NCBI GenBank assembly: GCA_964019055.1 | Contig: OZ025216.1 | Location: 4,252,001 to 4,316,000 of the forward strand | Reading direction: 5' to 3' | Origin: Anthopleura xanthogrammica | Lineage: Eukaryota > Cnidaria > Anthozoa > Actiniaria > Actiniidae | DNA: 64,000 bases | Part shown: positions 45,080 through 56,576 of the stretch, piece by piece | How the letters are laid out: each line of letters opens with the position of its first letter | Position numbering within the stretch: position 1 is the first letter of the stretch | The notes under the pieces: generated by a model | Database searches by the model: none | The model's input: the letters and a program-made list of their open reading frames with translations, nothing else | What the model was told of the DNA's origin: nothing | Translations under genes and position numbers: made by a program

Positions 45080-46150
45080 GATACTAGATTTTTTACACTG
45101 CTCTTACACTGCTCTGAGCCAATCAGAGACATCATGATTTTGACGTTTAATCACTAAAATTTTGCGTTTAAGGTATTTCCGTAGTTTTGCATTGCGTACG
45201 TACTACCGCGCACGATTTTAGCCAGCGCGCGCTCGCGCACATTGGCTATTATTACGATTTCATGATGGCGGCCGGCTGATAAAAACAGTTTGTTAAAAAT
45301 ACACAAAATACTGAAAACAAACCCAAAAAAAACAGCAAATTATCAAACGAAGGTTATCTAGCATTGATATGAGAGTTTTGTATGAATTTAGGAAGAGATC
45401 ACAGTCTTTTTGATATTTTTTTGTGTGTAAACTCTCCCTAGTCCCCTCTCGGTCACTACATTTCGAGGACAAAATTTGTACTTTAGCGAGCTGTAGCGCG
45501 AAAACGAGCACGGTGACCTATCTTTTTTATTTCAGTAAATCAATACTGAATAGGTTTACCAAAATATATCTTAATTTAAACAAAATTCCATGTCCAGTTT
45601 TGGAGATATTCTCAAAAACATACTGCGGAAAACTGTTTCCACATCGGGATTAGGGAGCACATCGAAGTTGAAAAGTCCCTTTTTTTTACAACGACTGCAT
45701 TTTCTGGAAAATTTTTGGCATCCAACTGTTGCTTTGGTTCATAAAAGAAAGAATAACGCAAATATTTTAATGTTAGCAATGACTTCCTGAAAGTGGTGGG
45801 GCCTTTTGTTCGATTCGCATGATTCGAAAATTTCTTTCGCACGACGCCAAAAATGCCATAAATTACCATCATCTAGCGCCAAAACGAGCACGGTGACCCC
45901 ACTTTTCTATTTTATTTTTGGAATGAGTAGCATCAACTTAATAACTGTGCGAAGTTTTATTAAAACTCTATGTTCGGATCTATTACTACGGAATTACCTT
46001 AAATTCCTCTTTTAAAATGTTTTTATCTTTCTGTTTGCCATATCTATAAAGCATAGTTGTGAAAGTGTGCATGAGACAATCTCATTTCATAATACAAAGA
46101 TAACTAGTTTGTATAATACACAACACGTTATATAAGTACTGTACATGTTA
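45080..46150. other. intergenic DNA with dispersed CGAAAACGAGCACGGTGACC repeat
   Basis: CGAAAACGAGCACGGTGACC near 45499 and CCAAAACGAGCACGGTGACC near 45879 are direct repeats about 380 bp apart, each followed by a T-rich stretch; a related word is at 14320-14355. No gene seen. A short 46060-46150 segment matches the 3' flanks of the other GPCR copies (48165-48270). Confidence 0.5.
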
Positions 46151-46249
46151 GCATAGTGATGTATTTTATTTCTCCTGTCAAACGAATTTTTGCCAAAGAA
46201 TATTTGCCACTGATTCTCCAAGATTTTGGCGCATCCTCAAACTACATTT

Positions 46250-47201
46250 TCAGGGCTCCATTTCGTGTTCATTGCGCCTACATATCCTTCTCAGTAATCC
46301 AACTGCATTGTTTCGAATCTCTTCAATTCTCCAAAAATAAATGATTGGATTCAGTACACCATTGAACATAACGAGAGAACAAACCAGTGCGAATACATAG
46401 TACACTTCAACAGTATCATAAAGTTCTTTTGGTAACAACAGTGAAGCAGCAAAAGGAACATAACATACCAAGAACGCACCAATCACATAGTACATGGTCT
46501 TGACGGATTTCTTGTACCTGGGCATGTCTATAGACTGTTGTACTGATTGCTGTTGGGCGTGGATCTGTAATGAGTGTCGGCGGATAACTTGATAGATTTT
46601 GAAGATCAAAGTCATATTTAGTGGTAAAAGTATGGCGAACATAACAAAAGCCCAGATAAAAAATGGCCTTGTCCCAACGAACAGTCTCATTAGGGTGGCA
46701 GAAATATTCAGAACCCAAGTACAAAACAAAACAAAGACATAGCGCTTGGTTGTGACAAGTTCTTGATATCGTAAGTGAAGTTGAACCGCCAAGAATCGAT
46801 CTATAGTGATAGCAGTTAGAGTGAAAAAGGAGATCCCAGAGAAGATAGAAATGCTGGCGCTAAAGATGATAGAAGCAATATAACTGTTGTCGGTCAGTGG
46901 AAACGATAAGAATAGTAGAAGAAGGTACAGACACAAGACTAACAACAAGATCAGAAATGGCCAGTCCTAGAATGAGAATGTTCGAAGGTGTTCGCCGTAG
47001 AGACGCTGTCCTTGAAATGGTGTAAATGACCATGAAGTTACTGCATGAAGACACAACAGACTCCACAGTGTTGATGGAAGCGAGAACTAACAAGAAAGTT
47101 TCAAAATGATGTTGGCGTTGAACAGGTGGATTAAAGGCAAGCGAAGCGGAATAGAGTAAACAGTCGAATGTCGAGTTATCATTATCTGCTGTATGAAACA
47201 T
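46250..47201 (-). pseudogene. frameshifted GPCR, cluster member 2
   Basis: The first part, 46860-47201, reads the standard N-terminus through TM2 to STDRQQLYC. It then loses frame near 46874, where five bases present in cluster member 1 (AGTAATGCAATA there, AGCAATA here) are missing. The second part, 46250-46948, continues from TM3 with ITIDRF, loop 3 MPRYKKSV, NPIIY and EHEMEP intact. Everything but the single 5-bp loss is preserved, so inactivation is recent, or the site is an assembly error. As written, translation would stop within about five residues after the break. The upstream TATA-like tract (47289-47302) is intact. Confidence 0.85.
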
Positions 47202-47649
47202 TCTTTTCCTATCCTTTCCAAGGTGAGAAAATGAAGAGGGAACTCAACCGAGAAATCACGAAGACAATCAGTTGTTCCTTTATTCCTGTATATATATATA
47301 TACCTGACGAAACATAGCTTGACAATTAACTGAGGCATACAGCTGCAGCGTTATCAATACATCAATCAATCGTGATGAAATTTTTATTGGATCTTTATAT
47401 TAATTTTAACCTCTATTGAATTGAATGTTTTTTGCTTTTTACTTTTTGATTAAATCTTGAGCTGCGGCCGCTCAACGGTGAACAAAACAAACAAAAGTTA
47501 TTCCAGTAAATTTCTTAGGTCATATGATCAACAAGGACGGCAATTTCATGACAGCCTCATTTGTTTGTCATGGCTTACTTTATTTTAGATGCATTTTATT
47601 TGGAGATATCATTATCTTTGTCCGCTTACAAGAAGAAAAAACTTACAAG

Positions 47650-48010
47650 GATAGAAATACTCCAGTTTCGATCGCATTCGATGCAAACCGCTGTTTTTGA
47701 AGACCACGGACTCATTTGCACAGGCTTAGCCTCGTTTATGAGTCAGCTATTCAACGACATCATTAAAAGTCCGTGGGATTGATATTATTCAACTTGCACC
47801 TTCTGTACATTACAGTTGGCTGTTGCTAATGATTTGCAAAAGTCAACTGTAATGTAAAGAATGTGTAAATTGAACAATACCTTTAGAAAACCAATGAACT
47901 TTTAATGATGTCGTTGAATAGCTGACTTATAATCGAGGCTAAGCCTGTGCAAACGAGTCCGTGGTCTTCAAAAAACGCGGTTTCCATCGAATGCGAAACT
48001 GGTCTATTCC
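47650..48010. mobile_element. palindromic MITE (block A copy)
   Basis: CCAGTTTCGATCGCATTCGA at the left is mirrored by GCGAAACTGGTCTATTCC at the right. Long arms carry GAAGACCACGGACTC and AACGACATCATTAAAAGT, and a central hairpin ACATTACAGTTG/CAACTGTAATGT sits near 47830. The block B counterpart is 56221-56576. Confidence 0.8.
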
Positions 48011-48324
48011 TTTTTTTTTTATTTGGGCTCATGTTGCTTGACGATGACATTATTTTTATGCGTCTGTCCTCTTATCGAACATAGCTAATAGCCAATCAGC
48101 GCGAGAAATTTTACAAAATTGTGGTAAAAATTTATATAGCTCAGTTCATTGGCAGAGTGTGCATGAGTCAATCGCATTTCATAATACAAAAAAAACTAAT
48201 AAAATAAATAGTTTGTATAATACACAACACATATATGACTATAGGTACTGTGCAGGTAATAGCATGGTTTGGAGTCATAATTGGCATAAATACCATGACA
48301 TGAGCGACACCAACAATATAGTGA

Positions 48325-48697
48325 TTTATCATATGACCGTATTTCACTGTACGCGTGATTCTAAATAAAACCTTTGGGGAAAATGTCGTCAGCAAAAAAA
48401 GTACGCTTTTCCGAAAAGTGTAATAATTTCCCGTTCGGACTCGCCGTTCGGACTCGCTGCCGTCAATCATGTAAAAACTACGCATTTTGATTCGCATTTA
48501 TTAAAAACGCTTTGAAATCGATTTTTTATATGTGGTCATATGATAAAATGCTTATTGACTGAGTTAAGGTCGGTCCGAACGGGAAAATATTTGGCTCTCG
48601 GTCCTTGGCACGGAACTCGCTGCGCTCGTTCCGTACTTCAGGACCTCGAGCCAAATATTTTCCCGTTCGGACCTCCCACTCAGTCAATAAGTACATA
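48325..48697. mobile_element. insertion present in block A only (foldback elements)
   Basis: In block B CAACAATATAGTGAT joins directly to GTATTTTATTTCTC. In block A about 373 bp intervene. The insert contains TTTATCATATGACC inverted at about 48534-48548, and a strong hairpin at 48551-48691 (CTTATTGACTGAGTTAAGGT ... and inverse, with CCGAACGGGAAAATATTTGG arms and a CGGAACTCGCTGCGCTCGTT loop). It is probably one MITE inserted into another, or a compound element. Confidence 0.75.
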
Positions 48698-48799
48698 GTA
48701 TTTTATTTCTCATGTCAAACAAATTTTTTCTCGAGAATATTTCCCGCTTAGTCCTTCAAGATTTTGCATCACAACTCGGCGCATGCTCAAACTACATTT

Positions 48800-49756
48800 T
48801 CAGGGCTCCATTTCGTGTTCATTGCGCCTACATATCCTTCTCAGTAATCCAACTGCATTGTCTCGAATCTCTTCAATTCTCCAAAAATAAATGATTGGAT
48901 TCAGTACACCGTTGAACATAACGAGACAACAAACCAGTACGAATACATAGTACACTTCAACAGTATCACAAAGTTCTTCTGGTAACAACAGTATAGCAGC
49001 AAATGGAACATAACATACCAAGAATGCACCAATCACATAGTACATGGTCTTGACAGATTTCTTGTACCTGGGTATGTCTATAGACTGTTGTACTGATTGC
49101 TGTTGGGCTTGGATTTGCAACGAGTGTCGGCGGATAACTTGATAGATTTTGAAGATCAAAGTCATATTTAGTGGTAAAAGTATAGCGATTGTAACAGAAA
49201 CGTAGATAAAAAATGGCGTTGCCCCAATAAACAATCTCATTAGGGTGGCAGAAATACAGTGAACCCAAGTACCAACCAAAACAAAGACATAGCGCTTGGT
49301 TGTGACAAGTTCTTGATATCGTAAGTGAAGTTGAACCGCCAAGAATCGATCTATAGTGATAGCAGTTAGAGTTAAAAAGGATATCCCAGAGAAGACGAAA
49401 AGGCTGGCGCCAAAAATTATATAAGTAATGCAATATAACTGTTGTCGGTCTGTGGAAACGATAAGAATAGAAAACGAAGGCAGAGACACAAGACTAACAA
49501 CAAGATCAGAAATGGCCAGTCCTAGAATGAGAATGTTCGAAGGTGTTCGCCGTAGAGAAGCTGTCCTTGAAATGGTGTAAATGACGATGAAGTTACTGCA
49601 TGAAGACACAACAGACTCCACAGTATTGATAGAAGCGAGAATAAACAAGAAAAGTTTTAAAAGATGGCTGCGTTGAACAGGTGGATTGTAGCCAAACGAA
49701 GCGGAATAGAGTAAACAGTTGAATGTCGAATTATCACTATCTGATACATTAGACAT
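48800..49756 (-). CDS. class A (rhodopsin-like) GPCR, intronless, cluster member 3
   Basis: A 318-residue receptor with sequons in the N-terminus (SNVSDSDNST), Cys14, ISDL, Cys109, DRF 136-138, TM5 LLPLNM, loop 3 SIDIPRYKKSV (Ile in place of the Met found in all other copies), TM6 CYVP, NPIIY and EHEMEP. Its block B partner at 56995 differs at about 18 of 318 residues by eye, clustered in TM4-loop 2-TM5 and the tail. The start is MSNVSD in both, unlike MFR in other members. Its upstream block has lost the TATATATA tract found in members 1 and 2. Confidence 0.93.
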   Translation of the reverse strand: MSNVSDSDNSTFNCLLYSASFGYNPPVQRSHLLKLFLFILASINTVESVVSSCSNFIVIYTISRTASLRRTPSNILILGLAISDLVVSLVSLPSFSILIVSTDRQQLYCITYIIFGASLFVFSGISFLTLTAITIDRFLAVQLHLRYQELVTTKRYVFVLVGTWVHCISATLMRLFIGATPFFIYVSVTIAILLPLNMTLIFKIYQVIRRHSLQIQAQQQSVQQSIDIPRYKKSVKTMYYVIGAFLVCYVPFAAILLLPEELCDTVEVYYVFVLVCCLVMFNGVLNPIIYFWRIEEIRDNAVGLLRRICRRNEHEMEP

Positions 49757-50034
49757 TCTTTTACTATTCTTCCAAGAAACGAAAACAGTGGAATCGAACG
49801 AGAAACGACGAGGATCAGATGCTTCTTAATTTTGCTGTATGTACTTGACGAAAGAACTACAGTTTTACAACCAACTGAGGCGTACAGCTGCAGCATTTGA
49901 ATATATCTATCAATCATTAGGACATTTTTATTGGATCTTTATATTAATTTTAGCCTTTATTGAATTGAAAAATGAGAAAGTATATGAGAACCAAACAATG
50001 TCAATATAATTATTCATGTGTCATGCAGTATATA

Positions 50035-50215
50035 TGCAGTAATAATAATAATAACAATAATAATAGTAATAATGATAATAATAAGAATGATAATAATAAT
50101 GATGATGATAATAACAACAATATTAATAATGATATAGATAATAATAAATAATAATATTAATATTATTATTATTATTAATGATAATATTATAATAATAATA
50201 TTAGAAATATATTAG
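50035..50215. repeat. (AAT)n/(GAT)n microsatellite, block A
   Basis: Imperfect AAT array, matched at 58230-58405 in block B. The following 50215-51060 is non-coding and near-identical between the blocks. It contains ACCGAAATCGATTTTTTTCA and CGAAAAGTACTCGATTTTGT. Confidence 0.85.
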
Positions 50216-51112
50216 ATAATCCTCTGGATGTAGGCTTTTTATGTTTTGGAAAAAGAGCGCATAGTTTTTATACGCCGTATTTTAAGGCCTTAATTTGCAT
50301 TTTTGAACTTTGGAAATATTGAGCTTCGTAAATAATTTTCTTCGGATCTTAAAACGCCAAATATTCTAAAATAAATACAACCAAAAGGAAGAGGAATATC
50401 TATTCTTTCCAAAAAAAATGTCGACCAAAAATATAGATAAGGGATTTAGCTGTACGATGCACTTACTTTTACACTAAATTCCGTGATCTCGGCGGTCTTT
50501 TTTCGATGCGTAGGGCCGAAATCGATTTTCGTAAATTTCTCGGGAACCAAGTAAAATTTTTCAAAACTAAAAACACCAGGATGTATTTCATACTAAGGGC
50601 TATCAGTAAACATAATATGACCGAAATCGATTTTTTTCACTTGTGCCGCGAAAAGTACTCGATTTTGTTCGATTTTTAAGGGTCATCGTAAAAAATAGCT
50701 ACTAAATTCTAATATGATATTAGGGTCTTAGTAAGAAATATAGGAAAAAGGTTTTTTTGTATTTTTATTTCAAATTAATAAGACACACAATAGCCTTTGG
50801 TTTTTGAATGCACTATTCAGTACGACAATACAGTGTTTTATTATTCCTGCCAAGCATATCTTGAAAGGATTCGTATTGTACTATTTTTCTGGGATTCTCT
50901 AGTGTTATGACATATACTCGCATGACACATGAATAATTGATTATATTAACTTGACCTGCATGGATCTTATCATATCTTATCTTATATTTGTTAAATATAA
51001 AAATCAAATGAAATTGTTGGTCCTGATTGATTGATTGATAATGCTCAAGCCATATGCCTCAGTTCATTGTTAGCCTGTAGTCCATTAGGTATATAGAGGA
51101 ATTAAGGAACAA

Positions 51113-51257
51113 CATATATACATACATACATACATACACTTTATTAATGTGTCAAACTTCTAGCATGCCACAAGTAGCACATTAATCGGGGACACTTACA
51201 ATATAAAATATACAAAAAGAAATCTAAATAATTATATGGACAGATAATATAATTGGA
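51113..51257. repeat. repeat insertion in the 5' leader of the plus-strand GPCR
   Basis: A (CATA)n run followed by ACTTTATTAATGTGTCAAAC and GGGGACACTTACAATATAAA lies between GGAATTAAGGAACAAC (51097-51112) and a similar GGACAACAAC. In the minus-strand paralogues the equivalent leader is continuous. It looks like a SINE or LINE 3'-end insertion and is also present in block B, where the hAT element later landed in its CATA run. Confidence 0.6.
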
Positions 51258-51335
51258 GGACAACAACTTATCTTCTTCGTGATTTCTCGGTTGAATCCCC
51301 TAATCCTTTTTGTACCTTGGAAGAATAGGAAAAGA

Positions 51336-52292
51336 ATGTTTCGTGCTGCAAGTGATAACTCGACATTCTACTGTTTACTCTATTCCGCTTCGTTTGGCTA
51401 CAATCCACCTGTTCAACGCAGCCATCTTTTCAAAACGTTCTTGTTAGTTCTCGCTTCTATCAACACTGTGGAGTCTGTTGTGTCTTCATGCAGTAACTTC
51501 ATCGTCATTTACACCATTTTAAGGACAGCTTCTCTACGGCGAACACCTTCGAACATTCTCATCCTAGGACTGGCCATTTCCGATCTTGTTGTTAGTCTTG
51601 TGTCTGTACCTTCGTTTTCTATAATTCTTATCGTTTCCTCTGAGGAACAACAGTTATATTGCATTACTTCTTTTATTTTTAGCACTAGCATTTTTATCTT
51701 CTCGGGGATATCCTTTGCCACTCTGACTGCTATCACTATAGATCGATTCTTGGCGGTTCAACTTCACTTACGATATCAAGAACTTGTCACAACCAAGCGC
51801 TATGTCTTTGTTTTGGTTGGTACTTGGGTTTACTGTATTTCTGCCGCCCTAATGAGATTGTTTATTGGGACAAGGCTATTTTTTATCTGGACTTTTGTTA
51901 TGCTCGCTATACTTTTACCACTAAATATGACTTTGATCTTCAAAATCTATCAAGTTATCCGCCGACACTCATTACAGATCCACGCCCAACAGCAATCAGT
52001 ACAACAGTCTATAGATATGCCCAGGTACAAGAAATCTGTCAAGACCATGTACTATGTGATTGGTGCGTTCTTGGTATGTTATGTTCCTTTTGCTGCTTCA
52101 CTGTTGTTACCAAAAGAACTTTATGATACTGTTGAAGTGTACTATGTATTCGTACCGGTTTGTTCTCTCGTTATGTTCAATGGTGTACTGAATCCAATCA
52201 TTTATTTTTGGAGAATTGAAGAGATTCGAAACAATGCAGTTGGATTACTGAGAAGGATATGTAGGCGCAATGAACACGAAATGGAGCTCTGA
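51336..52292 (+). CDS. class A (rhodopsin-like) GPCR, intronless, cluster member 4
   Basis: The frame is open from 51279 (337 residues), but I choose the Met at 51336, which gives 318 residues and matches the MFR... start of members 1 and 2; an upstream start would add 19 residues. Motifs: DNST sequon, SSCSNFIVIY, ISDL, Cys before TM3, DRF, HLRYQELVTTKR, TM5 LLPLNM, loop 3 QIHAQQQ and SIDMPRYKKSV, CYVP, NPIIY, tail EHEMEL. Like member 2 it has QIHAQQQ where the others have QIQAQQQ, so these two are closest in loop 3. Transcribed opposite to its neighbours. TATATAGAGG near 51090 is a possible TATA box; a repeat insertion (51113-51257) would lengthen the 5' leader. Confidence 0.92.
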   Translation: MFRAASDNSTFYCLLYSASFGYNPPVQRSHLFKTFLLVLASINTVESVVSSCSNFIVIYTILRTASLRRTPSNILILGLAISDLVVSLVSVPSFSIILIVSSEEQQLYCITSFIFSTSIFIFSGISFATLTAITIDRFLAVQLHLRYQELVTTKRYVFVLVGTWVYCISAALMRLFIGTRLFFIWTFVMLAILLPLNMTLIFKIYQVIRRHSLQIHAQQQSVQQSIDMPRYKKSVKTMYYVIGAFLVCYVPFAASLLLPKELYDTVEVYYVFVPVCSLVMFNGVLNPIIYFWRIEEIRNNAVGLLRRICRRNEHEMEL

Positions 52293-52503
52293 TAAATGTA
52301 GTTTGAGCATGGGCCGAGGTGTCAGCCAAAATCTTTGATGATAAGGCGCACGTATAATACCGCAAAAAACCTTCTCTGGCAAAAATTGAGCCCGAATTAT
52401 GCATGGGCATAACTTAATCAACTTATAACTGGTCACAAAGGAACCCACTTCCATATTTTCATGTCATTGTGTGACGTACTTGGTAACGATACTCTGCGTA
52501 TTT

Positions 52504-52785
52504 CAGGGGTTTGTCTAGGGGGGTCCTAAAGTGCCCGTGACCCCCCTTTGTAGAAAAGAAGTAAATAGAATAATCTGGCTGTAGCGATAAATTACGTTCA
52601 GAAGCATCTCCTTAACAGTCTAACAAGCAATAACTAGCTAGGTCCCCGTGAAAAATTCCCCCTTTTTTGGTTCGGCGTTTTGGAGGGGACAAACAAAATG
52701 GCGGCTTTATAGATTTTTGTAGCACCCCCCTCCCCTCCCTCCCCCCCTCCCCCCACCCCTTTGGAAAATCCTGGATACGCCCCTA
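52504..52785. mobile_element. hAT-like MITE (block A copy)
   Basis: Starts CAGGGGTTTGTCTAGGGGGG and ends AATCCTGGATACGCCCCT, with long C-rich tracts before the right end. The block B copy is at 62889-63148. The terminal inverted repeats are imperfect. Confidence 0.6.
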
Positions 52786-53165
52786 CACTCAAAATGATAA
52801 GTGCTAAGTCCGGGCACTTATTCACCGGTTCATTTAGTAACACGATCGAGAACAGCAAAAGCAAAAACCAGTAAAGAGAAAAGACTCAGGAATAGCTTTC
52901 TAAGAAAGTTTTCTAAAATTTACTTTTTGTTAAAGTACTCAGCCACCTTATGAAGGCTACGCCCCTTCCCGTGAATTTTAAAAGTATTAGAATTATTACT
53001 TTATTAATGGTTTTATCAGGTTCCTGCATGTACTCTAACGATTTATTTGATTGACAGTAGTCTATTGCTCCATTCCCTTGTCGCATCTGTTGTCTAGATC
53101 AGGGCGTAGTTCTTCCTGCTAGCAGAGTCTCCCTTGTTGACGAATCCTGGCAGAGAAAATGGGAG

Positions 53166-55640
53166 AAGAAATGTATACTTACTTGACATTTTGACATTTA
53201 TTGTTTCAATTAACAGACTTACATTTACACTTTTACCTGCAAGTAGCTTAAGGCTATTCGAGGCAGGTTGAAAGGAAAGAAAGAAAAAAAGAAAAAAAGA
53301 AAAAAAGAAAACAGAATCTTTAATTACAGTCAGTAATATTGATTATGATGCAAATAAAAAACCAAATAAAGAAAAATCAATTTTACAATTAGAAAGTTGA
53401 ATCATGAATGTATATATAGATATAACTAAGTTCTATGTACAAATAATCAATAATATCGATATACATATGTAATTATTAACATATAGATGAAAATTGGACA
53501 ATCTTTTAAATATAGTGTGAAACGCAAACACAAACGAAAGTAGAAGTCGCGTCTCTACGCATGCACGGGATACCTGATTACGTCACACTAGAATCCAGTT
53601 CCCTACGTTGTAAAACTCGGTCATGGGACCAAATTTATCAAACTTTAAATTGGAGTTCGCAGAAGTGCTCGACAACATTATAAGTTTAATATAAAATTGG
53701 AAGTCAGATAGCGGTCAGGTGCACTTTAATGTCTGGCTCCCAATGTTGTTAAGGGCAACCAGCACGATAGACCAAGAGAGAGAGAGAGAGAGAGAGAGAT
53801 CGCTTCTGAGTGAATTAATTTGTTTGAGCTGAAATATTGAAGCATTGAAAGAAGTGATCAATCTCACGGCATATCATATGGGTCCTGAAGGGGTAAAATG
53901 GAAGTTAGGATCCGCCTTTTTGGGCTGGGAAAATGGGATTTCATGTACTGGGACAGAGATTTAGCCATTACTGGGATTTTGTAAAATCTCTTACTCTAAC
54001 TCTATTACTTGGACTGAGATTTTGTATGACTGGGACAAGTTTCCTCTAAAATGTTGGGCTGGGAAATGGCATTAGGCACTGGGTTACCTGACCGGGTGGG
54101 ACCAGGGGCAGGGGGGAGGGGGAGGGTCCTAGGGCGCCCTTGACCCACCCTTTGTGGAAAAAGAGTGATCAATTATAAAATAAGCTGACTGTAATTTGGT
54201 TTTTAATATTTCTGATGTATCGTACTGTCAAGGCCCTCGTTTTCATTTTTCGTCGTTTTTCAAAAGACAGTCAGAGACTGCCTACTATAAATGTACAGTG
54301 AAAGCCATTTTGGAAAAAAAAATTAAATCAAAAACTAAAACCTAAATCATCGAAAATACCCATTAAGGTGAAGTCCAACTTCCATATCCTTCCGATTCCA
54401 GTCCGAGTTTTATCATACGTAATTAAGTCGCAGACAGAAAGTCGGCAAAGCGAGCTGACGGAGACACGTTTGTTTGAGGTCAGCAATACTATTTGTTTAC
54501 TACATGAATCCTTCGTTTAGAACGGTAAGACGAGCAAATAATTGCTCAAAACTACCCTCAGAATTGCTTTACATTTTACAATTTTTTATCTTCGTATATA
54601 TTTGTAAATCATTCGACAGTTCGTAAATGTTTGACGAGTGAGCCGCGAGTTGAATGACTTTATAAGAGATCGATCTGATAATCAAAATACATGCGTTCGA
54701 TTTAACAATATTTCTCATTACTCTTCAGTTCTTAATCAAAATGAAAGCCCCAATAAACTTCTTTGTACCTCATGTTTATTTGTAGTAGTCTTGTTGAGTC
54801 AAACCATTAAATGTAGGATCCGAGAATCGAGTCGGTAAAACTCGAATGAAGTCAGGATGTCCCATCGGTTTAATTTAGCTTGGAGTGCGTAGAAATTCTT
54901 TAATACAAGAATTAAATATCGGCCAAGGCTAGCTTTTTCCTTTTGTACTGATACTACAGATAATACTGCTTTAAATTGCTGAGTCAAAGCACGAGTAGTT
55001 AATGAAAGTTAGCGGATTTGCCGTGAGCAATGCAAATTCTCCAGAATTGCGGGTTTGATTAGAATTATCCTTGTTTACGAATAAATTAAAAATTCTGACT
55101 CGGCTCACTCTTTAATTACAGCAGTCAACGAAATAGAGCATGCGTAGACATTAATTTATGTCACGTGATAATCTAGCTCCGCCCTCTCTTAATCACTTAG
55201 CAACGTAGTGACATTCATTGACAGTTGGCACATGCTAATTGATCGCACTATTAGACAGGAACCCTGTAGGCAGATGCCCGCTAAGACCTCTTGGGTAAAG
55301 TTCTGAAGACCCCTGGGTACTATTGCGCAACATTGCCATTTTGTCGCGAAGGAATCATAATGGGGGAAAAAAAAAGAAAAGAAAAAACGAAGGTATTTTA
55401 TGACTGGTTTACCACAGGTAACCCAGTAAAAATCTATTCGGCGTTCTCATCTACGGAAGGGGATTCAAAAGAGAATTATTTCTCCTGGATATAATACAAG
55501 GAAGACTAAGGTATGTTATTCTAGGTTGGATGTTATGTGTATCTTGTAACCAGTGCTTTTACGTATCTAAATCTTCGTTCTAAACTTCTTGATCGTGTGC
55601 TTTTGACAGTTCGGCAAATCACTAGCAAAATCTAATAAAA
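53166..55640. other. unique spacer between duplication blocks
   Basis: Contains an AAAAAG-rich run (53275-53312), a (GA)n run (53772-53800) and, at about 53645-53740, an inverted copy of a segment found at 63870-63935. CTGGGA-rich degenerate repeats lie at about 53925-54080 (GGGCTGGGAAATGG, CTGGGACAGAGATTT, CTGGGATTTTGT). A C/G-rich GGGGCAGGGGGGAGGGGGAG tract near 54110 resembles the interior of the hAT-like MITE. No gene recognised. Confidence 0.5.
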
Positions 55641-55774
55641 GTGTTGATAGAAGCAAGAACTAGCAAGAAAGGTTTTAAAAGATGGCTGCGCTGAACAGGT
55701 GGATTGACGGTAAGCGAAGCAGAGTAGGCTAAACACTCGAATGTCGAGTTATCATTATCTGCTGTACGAAACAT
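55641..55774 (-). pseudogene. 5' fragment of a clustered GPCR
   Basis: The start codon (55772-55774) and about 45 codons of the N-terminus and TM1 match members 1 and 2 (NDNSTFECLAYSAS, NPPVQRSH). Homology ends abruptly at 55641 within the segment encoding ASINT. The shared upstream block with TATATATATA (about 55855-55864) is retained. It is the truncated end of duplication block B, not a functional gene. Confidence 0.85.
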
Positions 55775-56220
55775 TCTTTTCCTAATCTTCCAAGGTACGA
55801 AAACAGTGAACTTGATCGAGAAGCCACAAGGATTAGTTGTTCCTTTATTCCTGTATATATATATACCTGACGAAACATAGCTTCACAATTAACTGAGGCA
55901 TACAGCTTCAGCGTTATCAATACATCAATCAATCGTAAAGAAATGTTTATTGGATCTTTATATTAATTTTAGCCTCTATTGAATTGAAATTTGTTTTGTT
56001 TTTTACTTTTTGATTAAATCTTGAGCTGCGGCCGCTCAACGGTGAACAAAACAAACTGTAAGTTGCAGTTCTTCCAGTAAATTTCTTAGGTCATATGATA
56101 AACAAGGAAGGCAATTTCGTGACAGCCTCATTTGTTTGTCATGGCTTACTTTATTTTAGATGCATTATATTTGGAGATATCATTATCTCTGTCCGCTTAC
56201 AAAAAGAAAAAACTTACAAG

Positions 56221-56576
56221 GATAGAAATACTCCAGTTTGGCATTCGATGCAAACCGCTGTTTTTGAAGACCACGGACTCATTTGCACAGGCTTAGCCTC
56301 GTTCATAAGTCATCTATTCAACGACATCATTAAAAGTCCGTGGGATTGATATTATTCAACTTACACATTATTTACATTACAGTTGGCTGTTGCTAATGAT
56401 TTGCAAAAGTCAACTGTAATGTAAAGAATGTGTAAATTGAACAATACCTTTTGAAATCCAACGAACTTTTAATGATGTCGTTGAATAGCTGACTTATAAA
56501 CGAGGCTAAGCCTGTGTAAATGAGTCAGTGGTCTTCAAAAACAGCGATTTGCATCAAATGCGAAACTGGTCTATTC
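56221..56576. mobile_element. palindromic MITE (block B copy)
   Basis: Counterpart of 47650-48010 with the same arms (GAAGACCACGGACTC) and central ACATTACAGTTG hairpin. Confidence 0.8.

Larger units (their letters stand above)
47087..53165. repeat. segmental duplication, block A
   Basis: Collinear with block B at 55641-63525. Order in both: 5' end of a minus-strand GPCR, shared upstream block, MITE, minus-strand GPCR, AAT microsatellite, non-coding DNA, plus-strand GPCR, hAT-like MITE, and the left arm of a foldback. Block A has a roughly 370-bp insertion at 48325-48697; block B has the hAT element and a roughly 500-bp deletion. The right boundary is the GACGAATCCTGGCA foldback arm near 53140. 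Confidence 0.85.

Noticed and set aside
48966..49433. 155-codon minus-strand frame overlapping a GPCR
   Set aside because: Alternate frame of the real receptor; Tyr/Cys/His-rich composition typical of a shifted reading of its codons.
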